A DNA stretch of 18,837 nucleotides from Dermatophilus congolensis (lineage in GTDB: Bacteria; Actinomycetota; Actinomycetes; Actinomycetales; Dermatophilaceae), in NCBI GenBank assembly GCA_030538115.1, contig JAUNUP010000030.1:16698-35534 (forward strand), read 5' to 3'. Below, in pieces: positions 5,961 through 13,693 of this stretch (positions within the stretch are counted from its first letter, which is position 1; each line of letters begins with the position of its first letter). The notes beneath the pieces were generated by a model, which worked only from the letters and a program-made list of their open reading frames with translations, was not told the DNA's origin and searched no databases. A program made the position numbers and the translations under genes.

Positions 5961-6479
5961 GTGAGCAATATGTCCGTCGACGACACCACACTCATGGCGC
6001 TGTCCAACCTCTCATCGGGGTTGTGGCGCATTCAAGAACTGCTCGAGCTGTTGACGTACAGGCTGGAATGCCAGCATGTGCTCATCGAGACGGGCCGTTC
6101 ACGATGGATGGGTCGTTCCACCCGAGAGATCGAGCTCGTCCTCGCCGAGATGCGAGAGGCGGAGTTGTTGCGCGCTGTCGATGCGCAGCCTGTGTGCGAG
6201 GCACTCGGGTTGCCGCTCGATACCCCCCTCAGCGAGATCGCAACAGCTTCCCCTGCGCCCTGGGACCAGGTTCTCGGCGAGCACCGCTCGGCGTTGACCG
6301 CGGCGACCCAGGAATTGGCCACGTTGAGCAGGTCGAACAGCGACATGCTCGAGGCCAGTTACAAGGCGGTGCAGGAGACGCTCGACAGGTTCAATCACGC
6401 TCCCGGCGGTGAGACGTACACCGCCAAGGGTGCGCGGGAGAGCCGGCGTTCACATCACCTGTTCGATCAGAAGTCCTGA
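5961..6479 (+). CDS. flgN: Flagellar hook-associated protein chaperone FlgN
   Basis: 172 aa from GTG 5961, preceded by a near-perfect AGGAGG 6 bases upstream; ATG at 5970 is the alternative. The product is almost wholly helical. It has the FlgN-family core LELLTYRLECQHVLIETGRSRW followed by RSTREIELVLAEMREAELLRAV, a Pro-containing middle (TASPAPWDQVLGEHRSAL), and a final helix TAATQELATLSRSNSDMLEASYKAV. FlgN is the cytosolic chaperone that holds the filament-junction proteins FlgK and FlgL before export. In many Gram-positives flgN is followed by flgK and flgL; here fliW follows directly after a 33-base gap, so its clients must be encoded elsewhere or be lost. Sequence conservation in this family is low, so the call rests on pattern and context together. 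Confidence 0.8.
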   Translation: MSNMSVDDTTLMALSNLSSGLWRIQELLELLTYRLECQHVLIETGRSRWMGRSTREIELVLAEMREAELLRAVDAQPVCEALGLPLDTPLSEIATASPAPWDQVLGEHRSALTAATQELATLSRSNSDMLEASYKAVQETLDRFNHAPGGETYTAKGARESRRSHHLFDQKS

Positions 6480-6512
6480 TCGCGCGTAAGTCCTAGGGTG
6501 GGAGACCTTTAT

Positions 6513-6914
6513 ATGAGCACGACGACCGTCAATGCCACGCAGGTGGACATCACTCTCGACTCCGGTCTCGTCGGCTTTCCCCTTGCCCAGCATTTCCGTC
6601 TCACGGAGGCGGAGGGTGGCCTGTACGAAATGACGTGCCTCGACATCCCGGACATGGCGTTCGTGGTCGTGGCTCCGAGCCCGTTCTTTCCTGACTACTC
6701 CCCCGTGATCGACCCGGCGACGGCGAACCGTATCGGCTTGGAGAAGCCGGAGGACGCGGTGGTTCTTCTGCTGGTCAACCTGGGTTCGGAGGAAGAGCCG
6801 CCCGGTGCGAACCTCCTGGCTCCGGTGGTCGTGAACATCGCGACGAAGCAGGCAATGCAGGTCGTGCTGGAAGGACAGGAACTGCCGCTGCGCGCCAGCT
6901 TCCCGACTCCGTGA
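6513..6914 (+). CDS. fliW: Flagellar assembly factor FliW
   Basis: 133 aa from ATG 6513 with GGGAG 8 bases upstream; an in-frame GTG at 6498 overlaps that ribosome site and is unlikely. Family signatures are in order: LDSGLVGFPLAQHFRL (residues 16-30), the PSPFFPDY motif (55-62), VLLLVNLGS, and the C-terminal NLLAPVVVNIATKQAMQVVLEG. FliW binds flagellin and, as an allosteric antagonist, binds CsrA, so that flagellin synthesis is tied to export. The adjacent downstream csrA fits this partner-switch exactly. Length is typical. No flagellin gene lies in the window. Confidence 0.95.
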   Translation: MSTTTVNATQVDITLDSGLVGFPLAQHFRLTEAEGGLYEMTCLDIPDMAFVVVAPSPFFPDYSPVIDPATANRIGLEKPEDAVVLLLVNLGSEEEPPGANLLAPVVVNIATKQAMQVVLEGQELPLRASFPTP

Positions 6915-6985
6915 GGTAGTCACCTGTAACCTAACCAGCAGCATCTTTTCTCCGCCCCTCTTCCCCTTCGAGAAAAGGAACGTTC

Positions 6986-7330
6986 GTGCTGGTCCTGAGT
7001 CGACGCCCGCAACAGAGCCTCCTCATCGGACACGACGTTGTCGTGACGGTCTTGGAGGTGAATGGCGACACGGTACGCATCGGCATCAAGGCTCCGGCGG
7101 ATGTCGATATCCATCGCGAAGAGATCTACCGCGATCTCCAGCAGGCGAACAAGGCGGCCGGTGAGGCCAAGCCTGGTTCGGCTGCGGAGTTGGCGCGGCG
7201 GATCCACGCGGGCGCGAAGGGCGGTTCGTCTGAAGCGTCGGCTCCGGCTGCGGCTCCTGCTGCCACACCGAAGCCCGGGCCCGGTAAGCCGGGGCCGCCG
7301 CCTGCCCGCCCAGACGCGGGCGCCAAGTAA
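6986..7330 (+). CDS. csrA: Carbon storage/translational regulator CsrA with long Ala/Pro-rich C-terminal tail
   Basis: 114 aa from GTG 6986; the ribosome site AAAAGGA is also a GGA CsrA-type motif, so autoregulation is possible. Residues 1-55 are a canonical CsrA: MLVLSRRPQQSLLIGHDVVV, VRIGIKAPADVDIHREEIY, with Leu4 and Arg44 (needed for RNA binding in characterised CsrA proteins) both present. The family is usually 60-75 residues; here ~40-55 further residues are a low-complexity Ala/Pro/Gly/Ser tail ending in PGPGKPGPPPARPD, preceded by a charged helix (AAELARRIHAG). In Bacillus the region past the core contacts FliW, so the extension may matter for antagonism; the proline tail itself looks disordered. 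It lies 71 bases after fliW, probably in one transcript with it. Confidence 0.93.
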   Translation: MLVLSRRPQQSLLIGHDVVVTVLEVNGDTVRIGIKAPADVDIHREEIYRDLQQANKAAGEAKPGSAAELARRIHAGAKGGSSEASAPAAAPAATPKPGPGKPGPPPARPDAGAK

Positions 7331-7359
7331 CTCAATCGTATTCACGGCGTTTGCCGTTT

Positions 7360-7392
7360 GCGCGCCCCGGGCCGGTGAGGTCCGGGGCGCGC
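7360..7392 (+). terminator. GC-rich hairpin after csrA
   Basis: Perfect 11-bp arms (7360-7370 and 7382-7392, GCGCGCCCCGG) enclose an 11-base loop, 29 bases past the csrA stop. No T-run follows, as is common for actinobacterial terminators. The rest of 7393-7580 probably holds the DUF3073 promoter; nothing certain was seen. Confidence 0.7.
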
Positions 7393-7580
7393 TGTACGCC
7401 ACGGCGGTTACTGCCAGCCGGTGTCGTCCTGTACGGTAGAGGCACGAAACATACACATTCTCCGGAACCGCTCCACCTCCCCTGAGACCACGCCGCTGAC
7501 ATGAAGAGTTGGCCACGTGGTTTATCTGTGGTCACAGGCAGGTCGAACCGTTCCGACGGACGCGTGAGGGGGTCGACGCC

Positions 7581-7787
7581 ATGGGGCGCGGCCGGGCCAA
7601 GGCAAAGCAGACCAAGGTCGCCCGGGAGCTGAAGTACTGGACTCCCGACACCGACCTGCGGGCACTCGAGCGCGAGCTTCACGGATCGCAAGCGAGTCGA
7701 TCCGATCGCGATGAGTACGCTGACCAGTCCGACAACAGGTGGGACGACGAGGGCGACTACGACTCGTGGAGCTCTCGCCGTCGTTGA
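7581..7787 (+). CDS. DUF3073 family small protein
   Basis: 68 aa from ATG 7581, with GAGGGGG about 8 bases upstream. The first 35 residues (MGRGRAKAKQTKVARELKY, then WTPDTDLRALERELHG) match the DUF3073 family, small actinobacterial proteins of unknown function with a very basic N-terminus. The C-terminal half is hydrophilic and acidic (DEYADQSDNRWDDEGDYD) ending in SSRRR. It is convergent with purM, a placement seen in many actinobacteria. No function is assigned. Confidence 0.88.
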   Translation: MGRGRAKAKQTKVARELKYWTPDTDLRALERELHGSQASRSDRDEYADQSDNRWDDEGDYDSWSSRRR

Positions 7788-7804
7788 CGGCTTTCACACT
7801 GCAT

Positions 7805-7841
7805 CGGTTATCGCGGCGGCCATAGGTCGCCGCGATAACCG
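7805..7841. terminator. Bidirectional terminator between DUF3073 and purM
   Basis: Perfect 14-bp arms (7805-7818 and 7828-7841, CGGTTATCGCGGCG and its complement), extendable by three more pairs, leave a tiny loop. It sits 17 bases past the DUF3073 stop and 50 past the purM stop, so it serves both convergent genes. Confidence 0.9.
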
Positions 7842-7891
7842 TGCCCGAACGGTCTAGTGCTTTCGGGTTCCGTGTAGTGGTTTCGCGGTGA

Positions 7892-8998
7892 TCAGGCGGG
7901 ATGTGTGCCGGTCATGGCGACTGCGCCGCCGTCGACTCCCTTGGCTCCTTGTACGAGGGGCACGTCGGGCGCGTTGTCGGTGGTGGTGACGTCGCCGAGG
8001 GTCCATGCATCGATGCCGCTGTCACGAATGGTGCGGAGTGCTGCGTCGGCCGATTCTGCGGCGACGACGGCGACGAATCCGACACCCATGTTGAGGGTGC
8101 GTTCGATGTCTTCGCTGGGTACCGAACCGACGCGTTGGACGACCTGGAAGACGGCCGGCGGGGTCCAGGTGGAGCGGTCGACGGTCGCGGTGACACCGGC
8201 CGGGAGCACACGTGCGAGGTTTGCGGCGAGCCCGCCTCCGGTGATGTGCGAGAGAGCGTGCACGTCGACTCCGGGGGTGCGGATGAGGTCGAGCAGCATC
8301 CGCGTGTAAACGCGCGTCGGTTCGAGCAGTTCTTCGCCGAGGGTGCGGCCGAGCTCGTCGATGTGGCGTTCGTAGTCCCAGCCTGCAGCGGAGGCGACGG
8401 CGCGCACGAGCGAGTAGCCGTTGGAGTGCAGGCCGGAGGAGGCGAGCGCGATCACGGCGTCGCCGGGCTGCACCCGGGCAGGGGTGAGGATGTCGTCGTA
8501 CTCCACGACCCCGGTGGCGGCGCCGGCGCAGTCGAACTCGTCGGGCGCCATGAGGCCGGGGTGCTCGGCGGTCTCGCCTCCGACGAGAGCGACACCCGCC
8601 TGGCGGCACCCCTCGGCGATCCCGGAGACGATCGCGGCGATGCGGGTGGGCTCGACTTTGCCGCAGGCGATGTAGTCGGTCATGAACAGCGGCTCGGCGC
8701 CGCAGACGACGATGTCGTCGACGACCATGCCGACGAGGTCGATACCAACCGTGTCGTACACACCCATGGCCTGGGCGATGGCGACCTTGGTGCCGACCCC
8801 GTCGGTGCTGGTCGTGAGCACGGGGCGACGCATGCCGGTGAGGGCGGAGGCGTCGAACATCCCCGCGAAACCGCCGAGGCCGCCGAGAACCTCAGGACGG
8901 GTGGCGCGGGCGGCCGAGGCCTTCAACAGCTCGACCGCGCGGTCGCCTGCATCGACGTCGACACCGGCCGACGCGTAGGTGATCGGGGTATCGCTCAT
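7892..8998 (-). CDS. purM: Phosphoribosylformylglycinamidine cyclo-ligase (AIR synthetase)
   Basis: 368 aa from ATG 8998. The ATG overlaps the purF stop as ATGA, so translation is probably coupled. The enzyme closes the imidazole ring of FGAM to AIR with ATP, step 5 of de novo purine synthesis. Signatures: YASAGVDVDAGDRAVELLK at the N-terminus, the glycine-rich STDGVGTK (64-71), GIDLVGMVVDDIVVCGAEPL, GGETAEHPGL, ASSGLHSNGYSLVR, and HITGGGLAANLARVLP. Length is normal for the family. It is the last gene of the SCP-like / membrane protein / purF / purM group and ends at a bidirectional terminator. Confidence 0.97.
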   Translation of the reverse strand: MSDTPITYASAGVDVDAGDRAVELLKASAARATRPEVLGGLGGFAGMFDASALTGMRRPVLTTSTDGVGTKVAIAQAMGVYDTVGIDLVGMVVDDIVVCGAEPLFMTDYIACGKVEPTRIAAIVSGIAEGCRQAGVALVGGETAEHPGLMAPDEFDCAGAATGVVEYDDILTPARVQPGDAVIALASSGLHSNGYSLVRAVASAAGWDYERHIDELGRTLGEELLEPTRVYTRMLLDLIRTPGVDVHALSHITGGGLAANLARVLPAGVTATVDRSTWTPPAVFQVVQRVGSVPSEDIERTLNMGVGFVAVVAAESADAALRTIRDSGIDAWTLGDVTTTDNAPDVPLVQGAKGVDGGAVAMTGTHPA

Positions 8999-10500
8999 CG
9001 CTTCTCCTCGCCGGAGCCGTCTGCGGGGACCGCCAGCCCCTTCTGTTCGAGCACGGTCTTGCCCAGGTCGTCGGGGTCGGGCAGCGGAATCGGGTACTCG
9101 CCCGTGAAGCAGGCGGTGCACAGGTCATCGCGTACCTGCTCGGTGGCCGCGATCATGCCCTCTTCGCTGATGTGACCGAGCGAATCGGCTCCGATGCTGG
9201 CGCACACCGCGTCGACGTTGAGGCCGGTGGCGATGAGTTCGGCGCGGGTGGCGAAGTCGATGCCGTAGAAGCACGGCCACTTGACCGGCGGCGAGCTGAT
9301 GCGCACGTGGACTTCGGCCGCACCCGCCTCCCGAAGCATGCGAACGAGGGCGCGCTGAGTGTTGCCGCGCACGATCGAGTCGTCGACCACCACGAGACGC
9401 TTACCTGCGATGACCTCGCGCAGCGGGTTCAGCTTGAGCCGAATGCCGAGCTGCCTGATCGTCTGGCTCGGCGAGATGAACGTGCGGCCCACGTACGCGT
9501 TCTTCACCAGACCCGCGCCGTACGTGATGCCCGACTCCTGCGCGTACCCGATGGCCGACGGGATACCGGAGTCGGGGGTCGGCATGACCATGTCGGCGTC
9601 GATCGGGTGCTCGCGAGCCAGAGCGCGGCCCATCTCGACACGAGCGGAGTAGATACCCCGACCGTTGATGCGCGTGTCGGGGCGGGCGAGGTAGACGTAC
9701 TCGAACACGCACGTCTTGCGGTCGGTCTCGGCGAAGCGGGTGGAGCGCAGGCCGTCACGGTCGATGGCGATCAGCTCGCCCGGCTCGATCTCGCGCACCG
9801 TGCTCGCACCGACGATGTCCAGAGCTGCGGTCTCGCTGGCGATCACCCAGCCGCGATCAAGGCGGCCCAGCACGAGCGGGCGGATGCCCTGCGGGTCGCG
9901 GGCACCGTAGAGCGTGTGTTCGTCCATGAACACGAAGCTGAAGGCACCGCGCAGCTTCGGCAGCACCTCCATGGCCCGGTGCTCGAGCGTCGGGTGGCTC
10001 GACCCGGTCAGCATGGCCGTGACCAGCGCCGTGTCGGTGGTGTTACCGCGCTTGAGCTCACCCACCGAGTCGGCGACGTCGGAGTTCATCACGATCTCGC
10101 GCAGCTCGGCGGAGTTGATGAGGTTGCCGTTGTGCGCCAGCGCGATCGTGTGCTCGTCGGAGCCGCCGAGAGTCGGCTGCGCGTTCTCCCAGGTGCTGCT
10201 GCCGGTGGTGGAGTAGCGGCAGTGGCCGATGGCGATGTGCCCCTGCAGCATGTTCAGGCTGTTCTCGTCGAAGACCTGGCTGACCAGCCCCATGTCCTTG
10301 TACACGAGCACCCGGCTGCCGTCGCTCACCGCGATACCCGCGGACTCCTGGCCCCGGTGCTGCAACGCGTACAGACCGAAGTAGGAGAGCTTGGCGACCT
10401 CTTCACCGGGGGCCCAGACACCGAAGACGCCGCACGCGTCTTGGGGGCCGTGGTCGTCGTTCAGCAGGTCATGGTTCAGACGTCCGTCACCGCGAGGCAC
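8995..10500 (-). CDS. purF: Amidophosphoribosyltransferase
   Basis: 501 aa from GTG 10500. This start gives the actinobacterial N-terminus VPRGDGRLNHDLL; no clear ribosome site is visible. The enzyme transfers the glutamine amide to PRPP, the committed step of purine synthesis. Cys23 (CGVFGVW) follows a 22-residue propeptide and should become the N-terminal nucleophile of the Ntn glutaminase domain after cleavage. The PRPP loop is VVVDDSIVRGNTQ. Cysteines in CVFEYVYLARPD, WPCFYGID and DLCTACF match the four ligands of the iron-sulfur cluster of Bacillus-type PurF, so this is the oxygen-sensitive, Fe-S form. It overlaps purM by four bases and lies 29 bases after a small membrane protein gene. 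Confidence 0.97.
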   Translation of the reverse strand: MPRGDGRLNHDLLNDDHGPQDACGVFGVWAPGEEVAKLSYFGLYALQHRGQESAGIAVSDGSRVLVYKDMGLVSQVFDENSLNMLQGHIAIGHCRYSTTGSSTWENAQPTLGGSDEHTIALAHNGNLINSAELREIVMNSDVADSVGELKRGNTTDTALVTAMLTGSSHPTLEHRAMEVLPKLRGAFSFVFMDEHTLYGARDPQGIRPLVLGRLDRGWVIASETAALDIVGASTVREIEPGELIAIDRDGLRSTRFAETDRKTCVFEYVYLARPDTRINGRGIYSARVEMGRALAREHPIDADMVMPTPDSGIPSAIGYAQESGITYGAGLVKNAYVGRTFISPSQTIRQLGIRLKLNPLREVIAGKRLVVVDDSIVRGNTQRALVRMLREAGAAEVHVRISSPPVKWPCFYGIDFATRAELIATGLNVDAVCASIGADSLGHISEEGMIAATEQVRDDLCTACFTGEYPIPLPDPDDLGKTVLEQKGLAVPADGSGEEKR

Positions 10501-10529
10501 GGGCCAAGTCTGGCACACGTCGCGGCTGG

Positions 10530-10880
10530 TCAACTGCGACGGTCGAGGATCACCGCGACGATGGCCGCCACCAGCGCGCCGAAAAGCCCGCACACGGCCG
10601 CGAGAAAGGCGAGGCCGCTGCCCGCGCTGTAGTCGACCCCGCCCTGCTGCATCGCGCTCGTTCCCGCGCCCCACAGAGACGGGCCGACCAGGTCGATCAC
10701 GCCACCGAGCAACACGCCCAGCACGAATCCCACGATGATGAACCGCGCGAAATTCGGGGCCCGGCGCACCCGGAGCCGCAGATCGACCATCGGGTCGTCC
10801 TCGGATTGGCTCACTGAGGTGTGGGCCGAGGTTTGAGTGGGGGTCTGGGCGGAGTGCTGGGTGTCGTCGCGGCCGGTCAC
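10530..10880 (-). CDS. Small membrane protein with two transmembrane segments, upstream of purF
   Basis: 116 aa from GTG 10880, which has AGGGTGGG at suitable distance. ATG further in (MVDLRLRVRR) and an upstream ATG at 10958 are alternatives. A hydrophilic Thr/Ser/Gln-rich N-terminus precedes MVDLRLRVRRAPNFARF. Transmembrane segment 1 (FIIVGFVLGVLLGGVIDLVG) and segment 2 (GLAFLAAVCGLFGALVAAIVAVIL) follow, ending in a positive DRRS tail. Function is unknown. It lies 84 bases after the SCP-like gene and 29 before purF, so it is very likely co-transcribed with them. Confidence 0.75.
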   Translation of the reverse strand: MTGRDDTQHSAQTPTQTSAHTSVSQSEDDPMVDLRLRVRRAPNFARFIIVGFVLGVLLGGVIDLVGPSLWGAGTSAMQQGGVDYSAGSGLAFLAAVCGLFGALVAAIVAVILDRRS

Positions 10881-10964
10881 GCAGCCCACCCTACGGTGAC
10901 CGCCGACGATCATGCAGTCCGCGGAGTCACCCGGAGTCCCCGGAGTCATCCGCGTCACCCGGCG

Positions 10965-11336
10965 TCAGCCGAAGAGGGGTAGGCGCTCCCGGAGGTCGGC
11001 TCGCTCGCCGCTGGCGACCACCGCGCCGGAGGCGACCGCCGCCTCCCACGTCGTGCCCCCGGTCGCCAGCGCGAGCCACGTGGCCGGGTCGGTCTCGATG
11101 ACGTTCGGTGGCACTCCGCGCGTGTGCCGCGGCCCCTCGATGCACTGCACCACCCCGAACGGCGGCACCCGCACCTCCACGCTGCGACCCGGGTTGCGGG
11201 CCGCCAACTCCTCCAGCGTGTAGCGCACGGCGGTGGCCGTGACCGGCCGCGGAGCGGGCCCCGCGCCGACGGCCTCTGCCTCGCGCCAGGCTGCGAGCGC
11301 CCCCTCGCCCTGCGACACAGCGATGCGACGTGCCAT
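10965..11336 (-). CDS. SCP-2-like (sterol carrier family) protein
   Basis: 123 aa from ATG 11336, with GGAAGGGAG upstream. An N-terminal helix ([21 protein letters not shown]) leads to an alpha/beta domain: [34 protein letters not shown], then [38 protein letters not shown]. The last stretch is the SCP-2/SCP-ortholog signature, a fold that binds lipid-like ligands. The true ligand here is unknown. It is divergent from the methyltransferase-like gene, with only 43 bases between starts, and heads the group that includes purF and purM. Confidence 0.8.
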   Translation of the reverse strand: MARRIAVSQGEGALAAWREAEAVGAGPAPRPVTATAVRYTLEELAARNPGRSVEVRVPPFGVVQCIEGPRHTRGVPPNVIETDPATWLALATGGTTWEAAVASGAVVASGERADLRERLPLFG

Positions 11337-11379
11337 GAACTGCTCCCTTCCGGCCTCAACACCGTCGTACCATCGGTCG

Positions 11380-12225
11380 ATGGGCAAACGGTCTGCGCGG
11401 CGACGGGCAATCGTCTCCGACGCGACCGGTATCGAGTTCGTGCCCGACGAGACCGGCGGCGTCACGATCGTCATCGACGGCTTTCCGCAGTCGTACGTAC
11501 ACGCCGCCGACCCGGGGCTGCTGCCGTTCGAGTATGTGCAGCATCTCGCCGCCATCGTTGACGTGCTGCCGATCGGCAAGATCACCGTCACCCACATCGG
11601 CGGCGCCGGCCTCTCGCTGGCGAGGTACGTCGAGTTCACGCGCCCCGGTTCGCCGCAGATCGTCTTCGAGCCGAGGGCCGACCTCACCGAGCGGGTCCGC
11701 GCCGAACTACCGTTGCCGCGCGGCCACCGGATCAGGGTCAGGCCGACCACCGGCGAGGCCGGCATCACCGACCTGGCCGACGCCTCCGCCGACCTCATCG
11801 TGATCGACGCTTTCGCCGACGGGCGCGTACCCGCTGCGCTGGCCCGGATCTCGTTCTGGCAGCACGTCGCTCGCGTTGCCGGCGAGCAGGGCATCGTCGC
11901 GATCAACGTTCCGGACAACCCCGGCCTCGGCTACGCCGCCCGCATCGTCGCGACGGCCCGAGCCGCAGGCCTGGGCCACGCGGTGCTCGTCGCCACCCAC
12001 GAGGTCATGCGCGGCAGACGGTTCGGCAACGTGGTCGCGGCCCTCTCCGCGACACGGCTGCCCGAAGACGAACTCGCGCGCCGGGTCGCACGCGCCGCGT
12101 TTCCGACCGGCATCCGGCGCGAATCCGACACCGCGCGCCTCACGGCCACAGCGGCGCCGATCAGAGACGACGAAGACGCGCCCTCCCCCACGCCACCGGA
12201 GCCCGGGGTCTGGCGCGCCGTCTGA
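11380..12225 (+). CDS. Spermidine synthase-like / class I SAM-dependent methyltransferase-fold protein
   Basis: 281 aa from ATG 11380. TACCAT ends seven bases before the ATG, so a leaderless transcript is possible; no ribosome site is visible. The protein follows the spermidine-synthase-like pattern: N-terminal strands ([17 protein letters not shown]), [17 protein letters not shown], the nucleotide-binding loop [21 protein letters not shown], an acidic strand end [23 protein letters not shown], and a C-terminal [16 protein letters not shown]. Such actinobacterial proteins are annotated as spermidine synthases, but the aminopropyltransferase residues cannot be confirmed here, so the substrate is open. 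It converges with purS with 24 bases between stops. Confidence 0.75.
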   Translation: MGKRSARRRAIVSDATGIEFVPDETGGVTIVIDGFPQSYVHAADPGLLPFEYVQHLAAIVDVLPIGKITVTHIGGAGLSLARYVEFTRPGSPQIVFEPRADLTERVRAELPLPRGHRIRVRPTTGEAGITDLADASADLIVIDAFADGRVPAALARISFWQHVARVAGEQGIVAINVPDNPGLGYAARIVATARAAGLGHAVLVATHEVMRGRRFGNVVAALSATRLPEDELARRVARAAFPTGIRRESDTARLTATAAPIRDDEDAPSPTPPEPGVWRAV

Positions 12226-12249
12226 TCTGATTCGCGGCGTCGCTACAGC

Positions 12250-12675
12250 TCAGTCGTCGCTGTCGTCGTAGGCCGCGATAGACCCCGACTCGACCGAGCC
12301 CAGGTCGGCCTCCTCGATCGGACGACGCACGGCCGCCACGCGGGGCTCGGGAACGTCGGGGCCCGCCGTGGCGTCGTCTCCGCCCCAGGTTGCCTCGAAG
12401 TCGTCCCAGGGAGCGCTCGCGTCTTCGTCGTCCTTCGACTTGACCGAGACGATCTCTTCGGAGTCGTCCTTGAGCAGCACCTTCTCGGCAGCATCGCGAG
12501 CCTGCGCCAGGAGCGGCTTGGTGACCGGCCCGTCGACAGTAAGAACAATGCGCCTGCCCACCCGAACCTCACCGAACTGACCGAACCCTGCAGCAGCGAG
12601 TTCGGAGGCCGCGACTTGCCCCTGCATGTCTTCGATGTGCTGCTTCGACACGGTCGAGATGACGACGGTTCCCAT
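12250..12675 (-). CDS. purS: Phosphoribosylformylglycinamidine synthase subunit PurS with acidic C-terminal extension
   Basis: 141 aa from ATG 12675, with GAGGAG 8 bases upstream. Residues 1-78 fit PurS: VVISTVSKQHIEDMQGQ, FGEVRVGRRIVLTVDGP, LLAQARDAAEKVLL, IVSVKSK. PurS bridges PurQ and PurL in the three-part FGAM synthase (step 4 of purine synthesis) and is normally about 80 residues. Residues 80-141 here are an extra acidic, Trp-containing and probably disordered tail (APWDDFEATWGGDD, ending YDDSDD). Position after purC supports the name. purQ and purL, which usually follow, are absent; the next gene is convergent. The gap to purC is 97 bases with no feature seen. Confidence 0.82.
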   Translation of the reverse strand: MGTVVISTVSKQHIEDMQGQVAASELAAAGFGQFGEVRVGRRIVLTVDGPVTKPLLAQARDAAEKVLLKDDSEEIVSVKSKDDEDASAPWDDFEATWGGDDATAGPDVPEPRVAAVRRPIEEADLGSVESGSIAAYDDSDD

Positions 12676-12772
12676 GTGGTGCTCCTCGGCTGGTCGCTGG
12701 ATGAGAGCTGCTGCCCGGTAGTTTCGGGTGCCCCAACCCTACTGGCCGACATGCCAGGCCAGCGAGATCACC

Positions 12773-13693
12773 TCACGCGAAGGTAGCGCCCGTCAGCGCC
12801 TCGTACGCCTCGACGTACGTGGCCCTCGTCGCCTCCACCACCTCGTCCGGAAGCGCGGGAGGCGGTTCGTCGCCGTTCTTGTTCCAGCCACTCGCAGGCG
12901 AGGTGAGCCAGTCGCGCACGAACTGCTTGTCGTACGACTTCTGGGCCACACCCGGCTGCCACGCATCGGCGGGCCAGAAGCGCGATGAATCGGGGGTGAG
13001 CACCTCGTCGGCCAGCCACCCATCCGGGTCGGCCTCGGACGAGCCGGGAGCCAAGCCGAATTCGACCTTCGTGTCGGCCACGAGGATGCCCCGCTGCGAG
13101 GCGATCTCGTTGCCCCGCTGCAGAATCGCCGTGGTCAACTCGGCCACGCGTTTCGCCAACGGCTCGCCCAGGTCGGCGATGACCTGCTCGTACGTGATCG
13201 GCTGGTCGTGTTCGCCCAGCGGCGCCTTCGTGGTGGGCGTGAAGATCGGCTGCTCCAGTTTCGAGGCCTCGACGAGCCCCTCCGGCAATTGCACACCGCA
13301 CACGCTGCCGACCTGCTGGTACTCGGCCAACCCGCTGCCCGTGAGGTAGGCCCGGCCGATGCACTCGACCGGCAGCATCGCGAGGCGGCGCACCAGCACC
13401 GCACGACCCGCTACCTGCTCGGGCACATCGGTCGACACCACGTGGTTCGGCACGAGGTCGGCGAACTGCTCGAACCACCACAACGACATCTGCGTGAGGA
13501 TCCGGCCCTTGTCGGGAATCACCGAGTCGAGCACGTAGTCGTACGCCGAGATGCGGTCGGAGGCGACCAGCAGCAACAGGTCTTCGCTCGCCTTGCCGGT
13601 CTCGGCGTCGATCGGTGCGTAGAGGTCACGCACCTTGCCCGAGTAGACGTGCTCGTAACCCGGCAGGTCAGCGCCCTGGACGTAACCGCTCAT
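12773..13693 (-). CDS. purC: Phosphoribosylaminoimidazole-succinocarboxamide synthase (SAICAR synthetase)
   Basis: 306 aa from ATG 13693, overlapping the purD stop as ATGA. The enzyme joins CAIR and aspartate with ATP. Signatures: SGKVRDLY (18-25), ASDRISAYD (44-52), the [21 protein letters not shown] segment, [14 protein letters not shown] motif ([12 protein letters not shown]), and [24 protein letters not shown] near the end. It belongs to the longer (~300 aa) form of the family rather than the ~240 aa Bacillus/E. coli form. It lies between purD and purS and is probably translated with purD. Confidence 0.97.
   Translation of the reverse strand: MSGYVQGADLPGYEHVYSGKVRDLYAPIDAETGKASEDLLLLVASDRISAYDYVLDSVIPDKGRILTQMSLWWFEQFADLVPNHVVSTDVPEQVAGRAVLVRRLAMLPVECIGRAYLTGSGLAEYQQVGSVCGVQLPEGLVEASKLEQPIFTPTTKAPLGEHDQPITYEQVIADLGEPLAKRVAELTTAILQRGNEIASQRGILVADTKVEFGLAPGSSEADPDGWLADEVLTPDSSRFWPADAWQPGVAQKSYDKQFVRDWLTSPASGWNKNGDEPPPALPDEVVEATRATYVEAYEALTGATFA

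Noticed and set aside
7901..10632. Long plus-strand frames opposite purM and purF
   Set aside because: Antisense shadows of unmistakable enzymes; no independent protein signatures or ribosome sites.
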